The position numbers and the translations under genes were made by a program. From JAVJUV01 sp040220415 (GTDB taxonomy: Bacteria; Pseudomonadota; Alphaproteobacteria; Rhodobacterales; Rhodobacteraceae), in assembly GCA_040220415.1 (NCBI GenBank), contig JAVJUV010000066.1, forward strand, positions 1-64,000: DNA of 64,000 bases, written 5' to 3'. Below, one piece after another: positions 27,051-35,717 of the stretch. Within the stretch, counting starts at the first letter, position 1, and each line of letters opens with the position of its first letter. The notes under the pieces are model-generated. The model was given only the letters and a program-made list of their open reading frames with translations, searched no databases and had not been told where the DNA came from.

Positions 27051-30029
27051 ATGCCTCTATCAGTGAAATCGGTCAGCATCCGCACCAAGCTGACGTCCGT
27101 CATGGCCGCCTTCGTTCTTCTGAACGTCCTGACGCTCAGCGCGGTCAGCTACGTCGGCATGAAATCGGCGGTCGAAGAAAAGTCCGGCGCGCTGCTGGCG
27201 GGCGTCGCCCGCCTCCAGAAGGTCGAGCTTGAGAGGCTCCTCAGCAACATCGACCGTGATCTCGGATTGCAATCGGGGCATCCCTACGTTGAAAGCGCAC
27301 TGATCGACTTCACGCGCGCTTTCCACGACCTCGGTGATCCGCAGGGCGAATTGCAGACCGCCTATATAGACCGGAACCCGCATCCCCTTGGGCAGAAGGA
27401 TCAGCTTCTGTCGGCGGACGGCAGCACGATCTACGACCATGTGCACCGCCGGCACCACCCGACCTTCGACGCGCTCCAGGACGAGATGGGGTATTACGAC
27501 GTCTTCCTCTTCGATACCGACGGCAACCTCGTCTACAGCGTCTTCAAGGAGCGTGACTACGCCACGAACATGCAGACGGGCGAATGGCGCGACAGCGGCC
27601 TGGCGGAAGTGTTCCGCATGGCGAACGCGCTGGCTCCGGACGCCACCTCCGCCTTCGTGGATTTCGCGCCCTACGCCCCCAGCGCCGGGGCGCCTGCCGC
27701 CTTCATCGCGCGCCCGGTATTCGGGGCCGATGGCGCCCGGCTTGGCGTCATGGCCTACCAGATGCCGATCGACGAATTGAACGCAACCGTCAGCCACGCC
27801 ACCGCGATCGCGACCGAAAGCGATGCGTTCCTGGTGTCGGCGGGTGGCTATCTTGTCACCGACACCCCCCGCAGCGCAGAAGACGACGTCCTGAATACCC
27901 GCTTCGACGGCCCGGCGCTGCAGCGGGGCCTTTCGGGCGAGGACGGCCTCGCCAGGTACGAGGACGCCGAGGGTAACACGGTGCTCGGATATTTCGCGCC
28001 CGTTGGTTTTCTCGGGGCCGACTGGGTGATGATCGTTCACGAACGCACCAGCAGCCTCTACGCCCGGATCAACGAGAACCGCAACTTCCAGATCGTCGTC
28101 GGCCTGATCGCCGTCGTATCGTCCCTTCTGGTCGCGCTGCTGTTCTCCCGCGGCCTCAGCCTGCCGCTGCAGAAGGTCGCAGAGGCGATGCAGCGTGTCT
28201 CGGGCCGGGAATACGACACCAGGGTGCCGGGCACGGATCGCGGCGACGAAATCGGCACCATCGCGCGCGCACTCGATGACTTCCGCGAGGAGCTCTCGGC
28301 GGCAGAAGCGGGCGCGCGCGACGCGGCCTTCAAGAGCGCGGCATTCGAATCCACCGGCGCGCCGATGCTTCTGACGGATCTCGATCTCAGGATCGTGGGC
28401 GCGAACCAGGCGTTCTTCCGGCTGGTGAACGAGAACCAGACCGACTTCGGCATCCAGGGCAACGAATTGTCGCACGAGTTGGTGTTCGGCCGCGATCTGG
28501 CCTACCTGTCGTTTCCCCCGGCCGAAATCCGGGCGGCGGTCACGGATCATGCGCGCCTGCCGATCAAGAAGAAGGTGCCTGTCGGCAGCTCTTACGTCGG
28601 CCTTCTGATCGACCTGGTGCGCAGCAAGGACGGCGACGCGATCGGCTATGTTCTGGACATGAAGAACCAGACCTTCCAGATGATGAGCGAAACCGTTCTG
28701 ACGGCGATCGACGCCCAGCAGGCGCGGATCGAGTTCGGCCTAGACCGCCGCGTCCGGCTTGCCAACGCCACCAGTTGCACCGCGCTTGGCCTTGGCGGGG
28801 CAGAGGTTCTCGGGCGCGACGGCACCGCGATGATCTCGCGGGACGATGCCGGCGACGACCGGCGCGACATCTGGCAATCGGCGCAGGCCGGGCAGGGGAC
28901 CGGCGGGCGGTTCCGGGTCAGGGGCGCGGGCGAAGACCGGATACTCGAAGGCAGCTTCAGCCCGATCCCGGATCAGGACGGCAATACCAAGGGCTTCCTG
29001 CTTATCGGCGGCGACGTCACCGAGGCGCGGATGCTGATCGAAGCCGCCGAGCGCGACCGCGCGCGCAGCGCGGCCGAACTGGAACATGTGGTCGATGCCC
29101 TCAGCGACGCCCTGGCACGGGTCTCCGAAGGCGATCTTTCCGCGTCGATCGGCGCCGGGTTCGCCGACGAATACGAACGCCTGCGCCGTGACTTCAACGC
29201 CGCCACCGCGCGCCTGGGCGATGCCATGCGCAACGTGGTCGAAACCGCCGACCTGATCGGAAAAGAGGCCGGCGGCATCAATTCGGCCGTCTCCGAATTG
29301 TCGCGGCGCACCGAATCGCAGGCAGCCACGCTGGAACAGACGACGGCCGCCATGACACAACTCGCCGCCTCGGTCACATCCTCGACCGACGAGGCGCGCG
29401 AGGCGGCCCGCGTCGCCGCCGAGGCCCGGGCCAGCGCGGAATCGAGCGGCAAGATCGTCCGCGAGGCCGCCGATGCGATGGAGCGGATCGAAACCTCGTC
29501 GCAGCAGGTCTCGAAGATCATCGGTGTCATCGACGACATCGCCTTCCAGACCAACCTGCTCGCGCTCAACGCCGGGGTCGAAGCGGCCCGCGCCGGCGAC
29601 GCCGGGCGCGGCTTCGCGGTCGTCGCCTCCGAGGTGCGGGCGCTGGCGCAGCGCTGTCTCGACGCCTCGAACGAGATCACCTCGCTGATCAACGTCTCGG
29701 GCGAAAGCGTCACCCGCGGCGTCTCGCTGGTCGCTGAAACCGCGTCGGCGCTGGAAAGCATCGCCTCGTCGGTCCTGCGGATCTCGGACAACGTCGCGCA
29801 TATCGCCGAGGCGTCGGGCGAACAGTCGAATGCCCTGAACGAAGTGTCCACCGCGCTGGTCAACCTCGACCAGATGACCCAGCACAACGCTGCCATGGCC
29901 GAGGAGACGACAGCGGCCGCGCGGGCGCTTCTGGGCGAGGCCGAGACGCTGACACGAACCACGGCGCGCTTCTCGCTGGGCACCGTCCAGCCGGGTGCCG
30001 ACGTCGTCGGAATGCGCGCTGCCGGGTGA
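27051..30029 (+). CDS. Methyl-accepting chemotaxis protein with Cache-like, HAMP and two PAS domains
   Basis: About 992 residues. Layout: TM1 (about 15-37); a long periplasmic sensor (about 40-340), probably dCache-like, with LFDTDGNLVYSV and YFAPVGFLGADWVMIV segments; TM2 (about 346-366); HAMP (to about 425); two PAS domains (about 430-545 and 550-660). A second HAMP-like linker follows (about 676-726), then the methyl-accepting signalling domain with the conserved hairpin tip DDIAFQTNLLALNAGVEAAR. No C-terminal CheR-tethering pentapeptide is seen. No che genes adjoin it. The start is uncertain: ATG 27051, GTG 27042 and GTG 27063 are all in frame with poor ribosome sites. Confidence 0.9.
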   Translation: MPLSVKSVSIRTKLTSVMAAFVLLNVLTLSAVSYVGMKSAVEEKSGALLAGVARLQKVELERLLSNIDRDLGLQSGHPYVESALIDFTRAFHDLGDPQGELQTAYIDRNPHPLGQKDQLLSADGSTIYDHVHRRHHPTFDALQDEMGYYDVFLFDTDGNLVYSVFKERDYATNMQTGEWRDSGLAEVFRMANALAPDATSAFVDFAPYAPSAGAPAAFIARPVFGADGARLGVMAYQMPIDELNATVSHATAIATESDAFLVSAGGYLVTDTPRSAEDDVLNTRFDGPALQRGLSGEDGLARYEDAEGNTVLGYFAPVGFLGADWVMIVHERTSSLYARINENRNFQIVVGLIAVVSSLLVALLFSRGLSLPLQKVAEAMQRVSGREYDTRVPGTDRGDEIGTIARALDDFREELSAAEAGARDAAFKSAAFESTGAPMLLTDLDLRIVGANQAFFRLVNENQTDFGIQGNELSHELVFGRDLAYLSFPPAEIRAAVTDHARLPIKKKVPVGSSYVGLLIDLVRSKDGDAIGYVLDMKNQTFQMMSETVLTAIDAQQARIEFGLDRRVRLANATSCTALGLGGAEVLGRDGTAMISRDDAGDDRRDIWQSAQAGQGTGGRFRVRGAGEDRILEGSFSPIPDQDGNTKGFLLIGGDVTEARMLIEAAERDRARSAAELEHVVDALSDALARVSEGDLSASIGAGFADEYERLRRDFNAATARLGDAMRNVVETADLIGKEAGGINSAVSELSRRTESQAATLEQTTAAMTQLAASVTSSTDEAREAARVAAEARASAESSGKIVREAADAMERIETSSQQVSKIIGVIDDIAFQTNLLALNAGVEAARAGDAGRGFAVVASEVRALAQRCLDASNEITSLINVSGESVTRGVSLVAETASALESIASSVLRISDNVAHIAEASGEQSNALNEVSTALVNLDQMTQHNAAMAEETTAAARALLGEAETLTRTTARFSLGTVQPGADVVGMRAAG

Positions 30030-30047
30030 TGCGTGCGGGGGCGGGCC

Positions 30048-30911
30048 TCAGCCGGCCGCGTCGATCGCCTCGGCCACCAGCGCGATCAGGTCGGCCTCGT
30101 TGCCGACGTCGGCCACCGCGTCGGCCTGCACCGTGACGCCCCACCTCTCGGCCATGGCCCGGTAGCGCGGCTGGCGGTGCGCCAGCGCGCGGGCATAGGT
30201 CCAGCGGACGAAATCGTCGGGGTCGACGGCGTCGGGCGACACCGATTTCTCCGCCAGGTAAGTCGCCCAGGCATCCTCCAGGAACGCCGGCTGATAGCAC
30301 ATCGGCTTCGGCGCCCTGTCGAAGCGGCGGATCAGTTCGCGGGTGTGCGCCTGCGACCCCTCGATCCAGACCATCAGCACGGCCTTGTCCAGCGCCGACA
30401 GCACCGGATCCTGCGGATCGCCGGGATCGACGACCTCGCAGATCGAACCGGAGGAATCGCAGACGAAATTGTCGTAGCCGTAAAGCTCCTTCGCGCGCCG
30501 GATGAAGTGCGCGGTGTCCATCATCGCCGCCATCTCGGCGGTGCGGTGCTGCTCTTGCCGGCGCAGGTATTCCTCCCACGGCACGCCGCCCCTGCCGGGA
30601 TCGCCCGGCTTGCCCAGATAGGTCGACAGCGGGGCAAGGTTGTTGAACGTGATGTTCGACGCGATGTGAACCGAATCCGTCATCAGCAATTCGCGCAGAA
30701 GCGGCACCTTCATCGCCTCGCGCTTGAAATTGTCCGCGATATGCTCGCCCATGTAGCGCGTGCCGATCCGGTAATCGACCGAGTAGTGAAACCAGCCGCC
30801 CGCAGCGCGCAACAGGTTCGAGATATGGGTCTTTCCAAGGCCCGACATGCCGAACAGCATGATCCGTTTCGACGGCGCCTGCCGCCAGGCCTCCGCGCTC
30901 TCATAAAGCAT
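30048..30911 (-). CDS. P-loop ATPase/kinase-like protein of unknown function
   Basis: 287 residues. A single Walker A motif near the N-terminus (MLFGMSGLGKTHISNLL, P-loop about residues 18-25) is followed by acidic and aromatic blocks (HYSVDYRIGTRYMG, FVCDSSGSICEV), with a basic segment IRRFDRAPKPM that could act as a lid. The layout resembles a small-molecule or nucleotide kinase, but I cannot place it in a named family. ATG at 30911 has GAGGAT 5 nt upstream. It is monocistronic, convergent with the chemoreceptor gene, with a promoter at 30940-30968. Confidence 0.8.
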   Translation of the reverse strand: MLYESAEAWRQAPSKRIMLFGMSGLGKTHISNLLRAAGGWFHYSVDYRIGTRYMGEHIADNFKREAMKVPLLRELLMTDSVHIASNITFNNLAPLSTYLGKPGDPGRGGVPWEEYLRRQEQHRTAEMAAMMDTAHFIRRAKELYGYDNFVCDSSGSICEVVDPGDPQDPVLSALDKAVLMVWIEGSQAHTRELIRRFDRAPKPMCYQPAFLEDAWATYLAEKSVSPDAVDPDDFVRWTYARALAHRQPRYRAMAERWGVTVQADAVADVGNEADLIALVAEAIDAAG

Positions 30912-30939
30912 GTCTATCCTCGTGCCCGATTGCCGCCTT

Positions 30940-30968
30940 GGGTTACGTCGCCATTGTCGCCCGGTCAA
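30940..30968 (-). promoter_or_regulatory. Predicted promoter of the P-loop protein gene
   Basis: Minus strand: -35 TTGACC (30963-30968), 17-bp spacer, -10 TAACCC (30940-30945), 29 nt before the ATG at 30911. The -35 is good and the -10 is weak. Confidence 0.4.
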
Positions 30969-31043
30969 TCATGCAAGCCCGGAAATTCCCGCAGGCGTGG
31001 CCGCTCGGCGCATCGGCTGACACCGGGGGCCGCTGCCGAAACG

Positions 31044-31067
31044 AAAAACCCCGCCACAAGGGCGGGG
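31044..31067 (-). terminator. Rho-independent terminator of the FadL-like porin gene
   Basis: Perfect 7-bp GC stem (31049-31055 with 31061-31067), loop of 5 nt. On the minus strand it is followed by TTTTT (31044-31048). It lies 25 nt past the porin stop at 31092. Confidence 0.9.
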
Positions 31068-31091
31068 CCTTCACGTCGCATGGCGCGCCCT

Positions 31092-32195
31092 TCAGAACGT
31101 GTAACCCACCCGGACGCCCACGCCGATGGCCGAGTTGTCCCGGAAGATGCCGCCCTCGCCTGCGCCCAGCCGCGTCGTGGCACCGCCCACGTCGGTATAC
31201 GAGATGCCGGTGGTCACGCGCATGTTGTCCCTGGTGTAGACCGCGGCCAGGCCGACGCCCAGAATGCCGTCGGTCGGACCGAGGTTGCCGGTCAGGCTGC
31301 CGGTCGATGCCTCGTAACTGACCTGACCCGACACCGACCAGGTTTCGTTCAGGCGCCGCCCGACGCCCAGCGTGAAGGTGGTGCGGTCGTCGTCATAGCT
31401 GACCAGCGGCCGGCCCAGCGTCGCCGGAACGCCAGTATAGACTACGGGGGCGATCGAAAACTCGGTCCAGTCTACCCAGCGGACCGAACCGAACACCAGC
31501 GTGTCCTGGGCGACGCCCGACTGGAACTCCAGGTTCAGCGCCTGCGGCGTGGTGATGGGCGTGACCGACGAAACCGAGGCCGGCCCCGTCTCGGTCGTGT
31601 CCAGTTCGTGCTCGATTTCCGATAGATAGGTCAGTGCCACGCGCAGTGCGATGTCCGGGCGCTCATAAGCCGCGCCGACAAGATAGCCCAAGGCGACATC
31701 GCGCTCGCCGTCGACGGTATAGCCGGCAAGGAAGGGCAGGCTGGCCACAGCGGCCAGGGTCTGCACCCGAAGGCCCGCATGGAAGCTGACGTTCGACGGC
31801 AGGTTGTATTGCAGGATGCCGGTCAGCGCGTTCGACTTCAGCTCGGCCGTCGCGCCGCCCGCGAAATACCCGGTTCCGGCTGGATAGGCGACGTTCGCGC
31901 CGTAGGGCTGGTCATAAATCAATGCGTAGGACCAGGTGTCGTTCAGGTCAGCCTTGTAGGCCGCGCCGAAGTTCAAATAGCTTTCCGTCATGTCGCCGGA
32001 CAGCGCGCCCGGCGTGGGCCCAAGCGCCGAGCCGACACCCGAGACATCCGGGCTGACGGCCGAAAGACTGAACTGCAGATAGCGGCCCTCTTCGAACAGA
32101 ACCGACATCGACTGGTTCGATCGCTCGACGCCGCCGGCCCAGGCGGCGCCAGATACCGCCGACAAGGCGACAGTGGAAATCAACAAGGTCTTCAT
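31092..32195 (-). CDS. OmpP1/FadL family outer membrane transport protein
   Basis: 367 residues with a signal peptide (MKTLLISTVALSAVSGAAWA). The mature start GGVERSNQSMSVLFEEG resembles the N-terminal plug of FadL. It ends with the C-terminal aromatic signature VGYTF recognised by the Bam machinery, and alternating beta-strand patterns run throughout. FadL proteins pass long-chain fatty acids or other hydrophobic compounds across the outer membrane. A strong ribosome site (GGGAGGGG) and an isolated promoter/terminator pair suggest a well-expressed single gene. Substrate not determinable. Confidence 0.9.
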   Translation of the reverse strand: MKTLLISTVALSAVSGAAWAGGVERSNQSMSVLFEEGRYLQFSLSAVSPDVSGVGSALGPTPGALSGDMTESYLNFGAAYKADLNDTWSYALIYDQPYGANVAYPAGTGYFAGGATAELKSNALTGILQYNLPSNVSFHAGLRVQTLAAVASLPFLAGYTVDGERDVALGYLVGAAYERPDIALRVALTYLSEIEHELDTTETGPASVSSVTPITTPQALNLEFQSGVAQDTLVFGSVRWVDWTEFSIAPVVYTGVPATLGRPLVSYDDDRTTFTLGVGRRLNETWSVSGQVSYEASTGSLTGNLGPTDGILGVGLAAVYTRDNMRVTTGISYTDVGGATTRLGAGEGGIFRDNSAIGVGVRVGYTF

Positions 32196-32235
32196 TTTCG
32201 GGTCCCCTCCCTAAGCGACCGGGAAATTTCGACCG

Positions 32236-32283
32236 ATTTATTGAAACGCGAACGCCTTCGTCAATTCGTTACCGAACGTAACG
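32236..32283 (-). promoter_or_regulatory. Porin promoter region with an upstream dyad
   Basis: Minus strand: -35 TTGACG (32259-32264) with a weak -10 (ATAAAT, 32236-32241) 17 bp away. A perfect 6-bp dyad, CGTTAC-5-GTAACG (32267-32283), directly abuts the -35 upstream. The position suits an activator. Inference only. Confidence 0.45.
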
Positions 32284-32313
32284 GCCGGCTTGTGCCGCAG
32301 CGTCACAAAACCG

Positions 32314-33192
32314 TCATCTGCGGGCAATCCTGCGGGATTCCGACCATATATTCAGATAGTTACCCCCGAATATCAGGGCGGCACCCAGAAAAACCCAGAC
32401 ATCCAGCGGTTCGCCGTAGGCCAACATGCCCACCATCGCGATCACCGGAAGGCGAAGAAAATCCATCGGCGTCACGACCGTCGCCGGCGCCACCGCCAGC
32501 GCGTTGGTCAGGCAGGTATGCGCCAGAAGCCCCGCGCAGCCGATCAGGGCCACCCAGGGCCAGGCCGCGGCAGAGGGCCAGGCGATGTCGCCGTCCCACC
32601 CCGTGGCCACGATCCCCATGACCGCCTGCATCGCGGTCAGCCAGAACAGGATGCCGAAAATGGTCTCGGTCCGGGTCAGCATCTTCGTGCAGACGATCGA
32701 GCCGGCGAACCCCACGGCCGAGGCCGCGGCCAGGGCCAGCCCGGCCGGGTCGCCGCCGGCGCCGGGGCGCGCCACCGCCAGCGCGCCGGCGAACCCCAGC
32801 GCCACCGCCAGCAGTCGCATCGGCGTCAGCCGCTCGCCCAGGAACAGGACCGCGAAGACGACGACCCAGATCGGCGAGGTGAACTCCAGCGCGAAAACCT
32901 GCGCCAGCGTGATCAGCGACAGCGCGTAGAACCACAGGTTCTGCCCGGTGAAATGCGACAGGTTCCTCAGGAAATGCAGCGGCAGCCGGTCAAAGCGCAC
33001 TTCGCGCATCTTGCCCATCGACAGGCCGACACCCAGAACCACCGCCAGCCCGATGAACGAGCGGTACATCATCATTTCGAATGTATCGAGCTCACCGCTC
33101 AGCGTACGCCCGGCCACGGCCATGGACGAGAACGAAACGATCGCCCCCGTCATCCAGGCCGCGGCCACCAGGGGCCGCGACCCGTCGCTCAT
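32314..33192 (-). CDS. DMT/EamA family transporter
   Basis: 292 residues, about ten helices, EamA repeat. Notable segments are AGRTLSGELDTFEMMMYRSFIG and QNLWFYALSLITLAQVFALEFTSPIW, the latter at the position where RhaT/S-adenosylmethionine-type DMT carriers place the conserved helix-4 block. Substrate unknown. Its ATG overlaps the stop of the YdcF gene (ATGA 33189-33192), so the two are coupled. Confidence 0.88.
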   Translation of the reverse strand: MSDGSRPLVAAAWMTGAIVSFSSMAVAGRTLSGELDTFEMMMYRSFIGLAVVLGVGLSMGKMREVRFDRLPLHFLRNLSHFTGQNLWFYALSLITLAQVFALEFTSPIWVVVFAVLFLGERLTPMRLLAVALGFAGALAVARPGAGGDPAGLALAAASAVGFAGSIVCTKMLTRTETIFGILFWLTAMQAVMGIVATGWDGDIAWPSAAAWPWVALIGCAGLLAHTCLTNALAVAPATVVTPMDFLRLPVIAMVGMLAYGEPLDVWVFLGAALIFGGNYLNIWSESRRIARR

Positions 33193-33830
33193 TCGAGGTA
33201 CTTGACGAAGTTCTCGCGCGGCACGTCACCGGCCATCGCGGCGCTGGCGGCGGCTGCGCGCAGCGCGTTCAGCGGCCATTTCACCGCTTCCCACAGCATC
33301 GGCTCCGAGAAGGCGAAGCCGCTGACGTTGTCTGCCGCGGCATTCGTCACGGCCTCGAAGCCCGCCCAGCGGAACGAGGCGTTGGCGCGGGGCAGGTGAT
33401 ACCGGTGCGTCACGATGATGATCGGCTGCGTCTTGTCCAGTTCGGGCAGATCGGCGGTGAAAAGCGCGTTCTGAAGCGTCGAATGCGAGGCGTTCTCGAC
33501 CAGGATCGCATCCTCGGGGACGCCCGACGCGATGGCGAAATCGCGCATCGCTTCGGCCACAGGCGGATTGTCGGTGCCACCGGTTCCGCCGGTCACCACC
33601 AGAAGCGGCGCGGCGCCGGCCTCGTACAATTCGACCGCGCGGCGAATACGCGCCTCGGTCTCTCCGGTCACCAAACCGGTCTTTCCGGCGTTGCCGGCAA
33701 GCGCCACGATGGCAGCACCCGAGGGAACCTCCTCGACCGGTTTGTAAAGCGCCACGTAAAGCGCGGTGCCGATCAGCGCAGCCCAGACTGCGAGGACTGC
33801 GATCGCGATTATCCAGCGGATGAGTTTCAT
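33189..33830 (-). CDS. YdcF/SanA-like DUF218 family protein
   Basis: 213 residues. One N-terminal membrane helix (about 5-28) anchors a DUF218 domain. Conserved parts are AIVALAGNAGKTG, LLVVTGGTGGTDNPP, ENASHSTLQNAL and IIVTHRYHLPRA, the polar cluster shared by YdcF and SanA, thought to act in envelope metabolism. Function is not established. It is translationally coupled to the downstream DMT transporter gene. A perfect 9-bp dyad lies 44 nt upstream of its start (33874-33898). Confidence 0.87.
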   Translation of the reverse strand: MKLIRWIIAIAVLAVWAALIGTALYVALYKPVEEVPSGAAIVALAGNAGKTGLVTGETEARIRRAVELYEAGAAPLLVVTGGTGGTDNPPVAEAMRDFAIASGVPEDAILVENASHSTLQNALFTADLPELDKTQPIIIVTHRYHLPRANASFRWAGFEAVTNAAADNVSGFAFSEPMLWEAVKWPLNALRAAAASAAMAGDVPRENFVKYLE

Positions 33831-33873
33831 TCCCGTTTCCCCATTATCTGGCCCCTCGGGCGGACGGATATGT

Positions 33874-33898
33874 CTTTGCTAATGCATCCTTAGCAAAG
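33874..33898. repeat. Perfect 25-bp inverted repeat upstream of the ydcF-like gene
   Basis: CTTTGCTAA (33874-33882) and TTAGCAAAG (33890-33898) are exact reverse complements separated by 7 bp. It lies between the guaA stop (34003) and the YdcF start (33830). Neither strand has a T-run after it, so an operator is more likely than a terminator. Confidence 0.6.
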
Positions 33899-34002
33899 CA
33901 CGTGTGATCGCCATAGGGTTTGCCGGCCGACGCCCGAAACTGTCTACGATACGTGGCGAATATGATGAAATGCCGGGGATAATTGACTTCCCCGTCCGCG
34001 CG

Positions 34003-35574
34003 TCATTCCCACTCGATGGTGCCCGGCGGCTTCGACGTGATGTCATAGGTGACCCGGTTGATCCCCTTGACCTCGTTGATGATCCTCGTCGCCGTCTCGC
34101 CCAGGAAATCGTGATCGAAGGGATAATAATCCGCCGTCATCCCGTCCACGCTGGTCACGGCCCGCAGCGCGCAGGCATAGTCATAGGTCCGCCCGTCGCC
34201 CATGACGCCCACCGTGCGCACCGGCAGGATCGCCACGAAGGCCTGCCAGATCTCGTCGTAAAGACCGTGCTTGCGAATCTGGTCGATATAGACGGCATCC
34301 GCCTTGCGCAGGATCTCCAGCTTCTCGCGGGTGATCTCGCCCGGACAGCGGATCGCCAGGCCGGGGCCGGGGAAGGGGTGGCGCCCGATGAAATGCTCGG
34401 GCAGGCCCAGTTCACGCCCCAGCGCGCGCACCTCGTCCTTGAACAATTCGCGCAGCGGCTCGACCAGCTTCAGCCCCATCTTCTCGGGCAGGCCGCCCAC
34501 GTTGTGATGCGACTTGATCGTCACCGACGGGCCGCCGGAAAAAGATACCGATTCGATCACGTCCGGGTACAGCGTGCCCTGCGCCAGGAACTCCGCGCCC
34601 TCGATCTCGTTGGCGTGCTTCTGGAACACGTCGATGAACAGCCTGCCGATGATCTTGCGCTTGGTCTCGGGGTCGCTCTGACCGTCCAGTTCGCCCAGGA
34701 ACAACTCGCTCTCGTCGGCGTGGATCAGCGGAATATTGTAGTGGTCGCGGAACATCTTGACCACTTCCTCGGCCTCGTTCAGGCGCAACAGGCCGTGATC
34801 GACGAAAACGCAGGTCAGCTGGTCGCCGATCGCCTCGTGGATCAGCACCGCCGCGACGGACGAATCGACGCCCCCCGACAGCCCGCAGATGACCTTGCGG
34901 TCGCCCACCTGGTCGCGGATCTTGCGGATCGCCTCGTCGCGGTAGGCATCCATTGTCCAGTCGCCGGTGAACCCGGCCGCGCGGACGAAATTCTCGTACA
35001 GTTTCGCACCGTTCGGGGTGTGGTGAACCTCGGGGTGAAACTGAACCGCGTAAAAGTGGCGCGCCGGGTCCGCCGTGATCGCGAAAGGCGCGCCGGGCGA
35101 CGTGCCGTAGACCTCGAATCCGGGGGCGATCTCGCTGACGTGATCGCCGTGGCTCATCCAGACCTGTTCGCGCCCGCCATCGAACCAGCCGTCGAGAATG
35201 TCCAGCTTCGACGCCGCCGGCGTGACATAGGCGCGTCCAAACTCGGCGGTCGCGTGTTCCCCCGCCTCGACCTTGCCGCCCAGGTCCTGCATCATCACCT
35301 GCTGGCCATAGCAGATCCCCAGGATCGGCACGCCCAGCTCATAGGCCTTCGCCGGCGGGCGCGGGCTGCCCTTGCGCGTCACGCTGTCGGGACCGCCCGA
35401 AAAGATGATCGCCTTCGGGTCGAATTCCCTCAGGAACGCATCGGTGACGTTCTGATAGGGGTGGATCTCGCAGTAGACGTTCAGTTCCCGCAGGCGCCGG
35501 GCGATAAGCTGCGTCACCTGGCTGCCGAAGTCGATGATAAGAAGCCGGTCGTGCTGAATCATGCCAAGCGACAT
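34003..35574 (-). CDS. guaA: GMP synthase (glutamine-hydrolysing)
   Basis: About 523 residues. It converts XMP to GMP using glutamine and ATP. The N-terminal class I amidotransferase has the Cys in GVPILGICYGQQ and the His-x-Glu in FHPEVHH. The ATP pyrophosphatase P-loop is GLSGGVDSSVAA. The C-terminal dimerisation domain ends TSKPPGTIEWE, the standard GuaA terminus. ATG 35574 (MSLGMIQHDRLL) or ATG 35562 could be the start; both give normal N-termini. Monocistronic by appearance, divergent from the MttB-like gene. Confidence 0.96.
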   Translation of the reverse strand: MSLGMIQHDRLLIIDFGSQVTQLIARRLRELNVYCEIHPYQNVTDAFLREFDPKAIIFSGGPDSVTRKGSPRPPAKAYELGVPILGICYGQQVMMQDLGGKVEAGEHATAEFGRAYVTPAASKLDILDGWFDGGREQVWMSHGDHVSEIAPGFEVYGTSPGAPFAITADPARHFYAVQFHPEVHHTPNGAKLYENFVRAAGFTGDWTMDAYRDEAIRKIRDQVGDRKVICGLSGGVDSSVAAVLIHEAIGDQLTCVFVDHGLLRLNEAEEVVKMFRDHYNIPLIHADESELFLGELDGQSDPETKRKIIGRLFIDVFQKHANEIEGAEFLAQGTLYPDVIESVSFSGGPSVTIKSHHNVGGLPEKMGLKLVEPLRELFKDEVRALGRELGLPEHFIGRHPFPGPGLAIRCPGEITREKLEILRKADAVYIDQIRKHGLYDEIWQAFVAILPVRTVGVMGDGRTYDYACALRAVTSVDGMTADYYPFDHDFLGETATRIINEVKGINRVTYDITSKPPGTIEWE

Positions 35575-35639
35575 ACGGGCGTGCCGCCAGACGCGCAAGA
35601 TGCATCCGCAGCGCCGCGAATGTCGGTTTCGCAACGGAT

Positions 35640-35656
35640 CTGACGCAATTCGTCAG
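35640..35656. promoter_or_regulatory. 17-bp inverted repeat between guaA and the MttB-like gene
   Basis: CTGACG (35640-35645) and CGTCAG (35651-35656) form a perfect dyad with a 5-bp spacer, 62 nt before the MttB-like start and 66 nt before guaA. The position suits an operator for either gene. Confidence 0.4.
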
Positions 35657-35717
35657 GGCGCATCTGCCGCATCGTGTATTTGGGTATCGATACTGGCCCT
35701 TTTCGGAGCGTGAAGGC

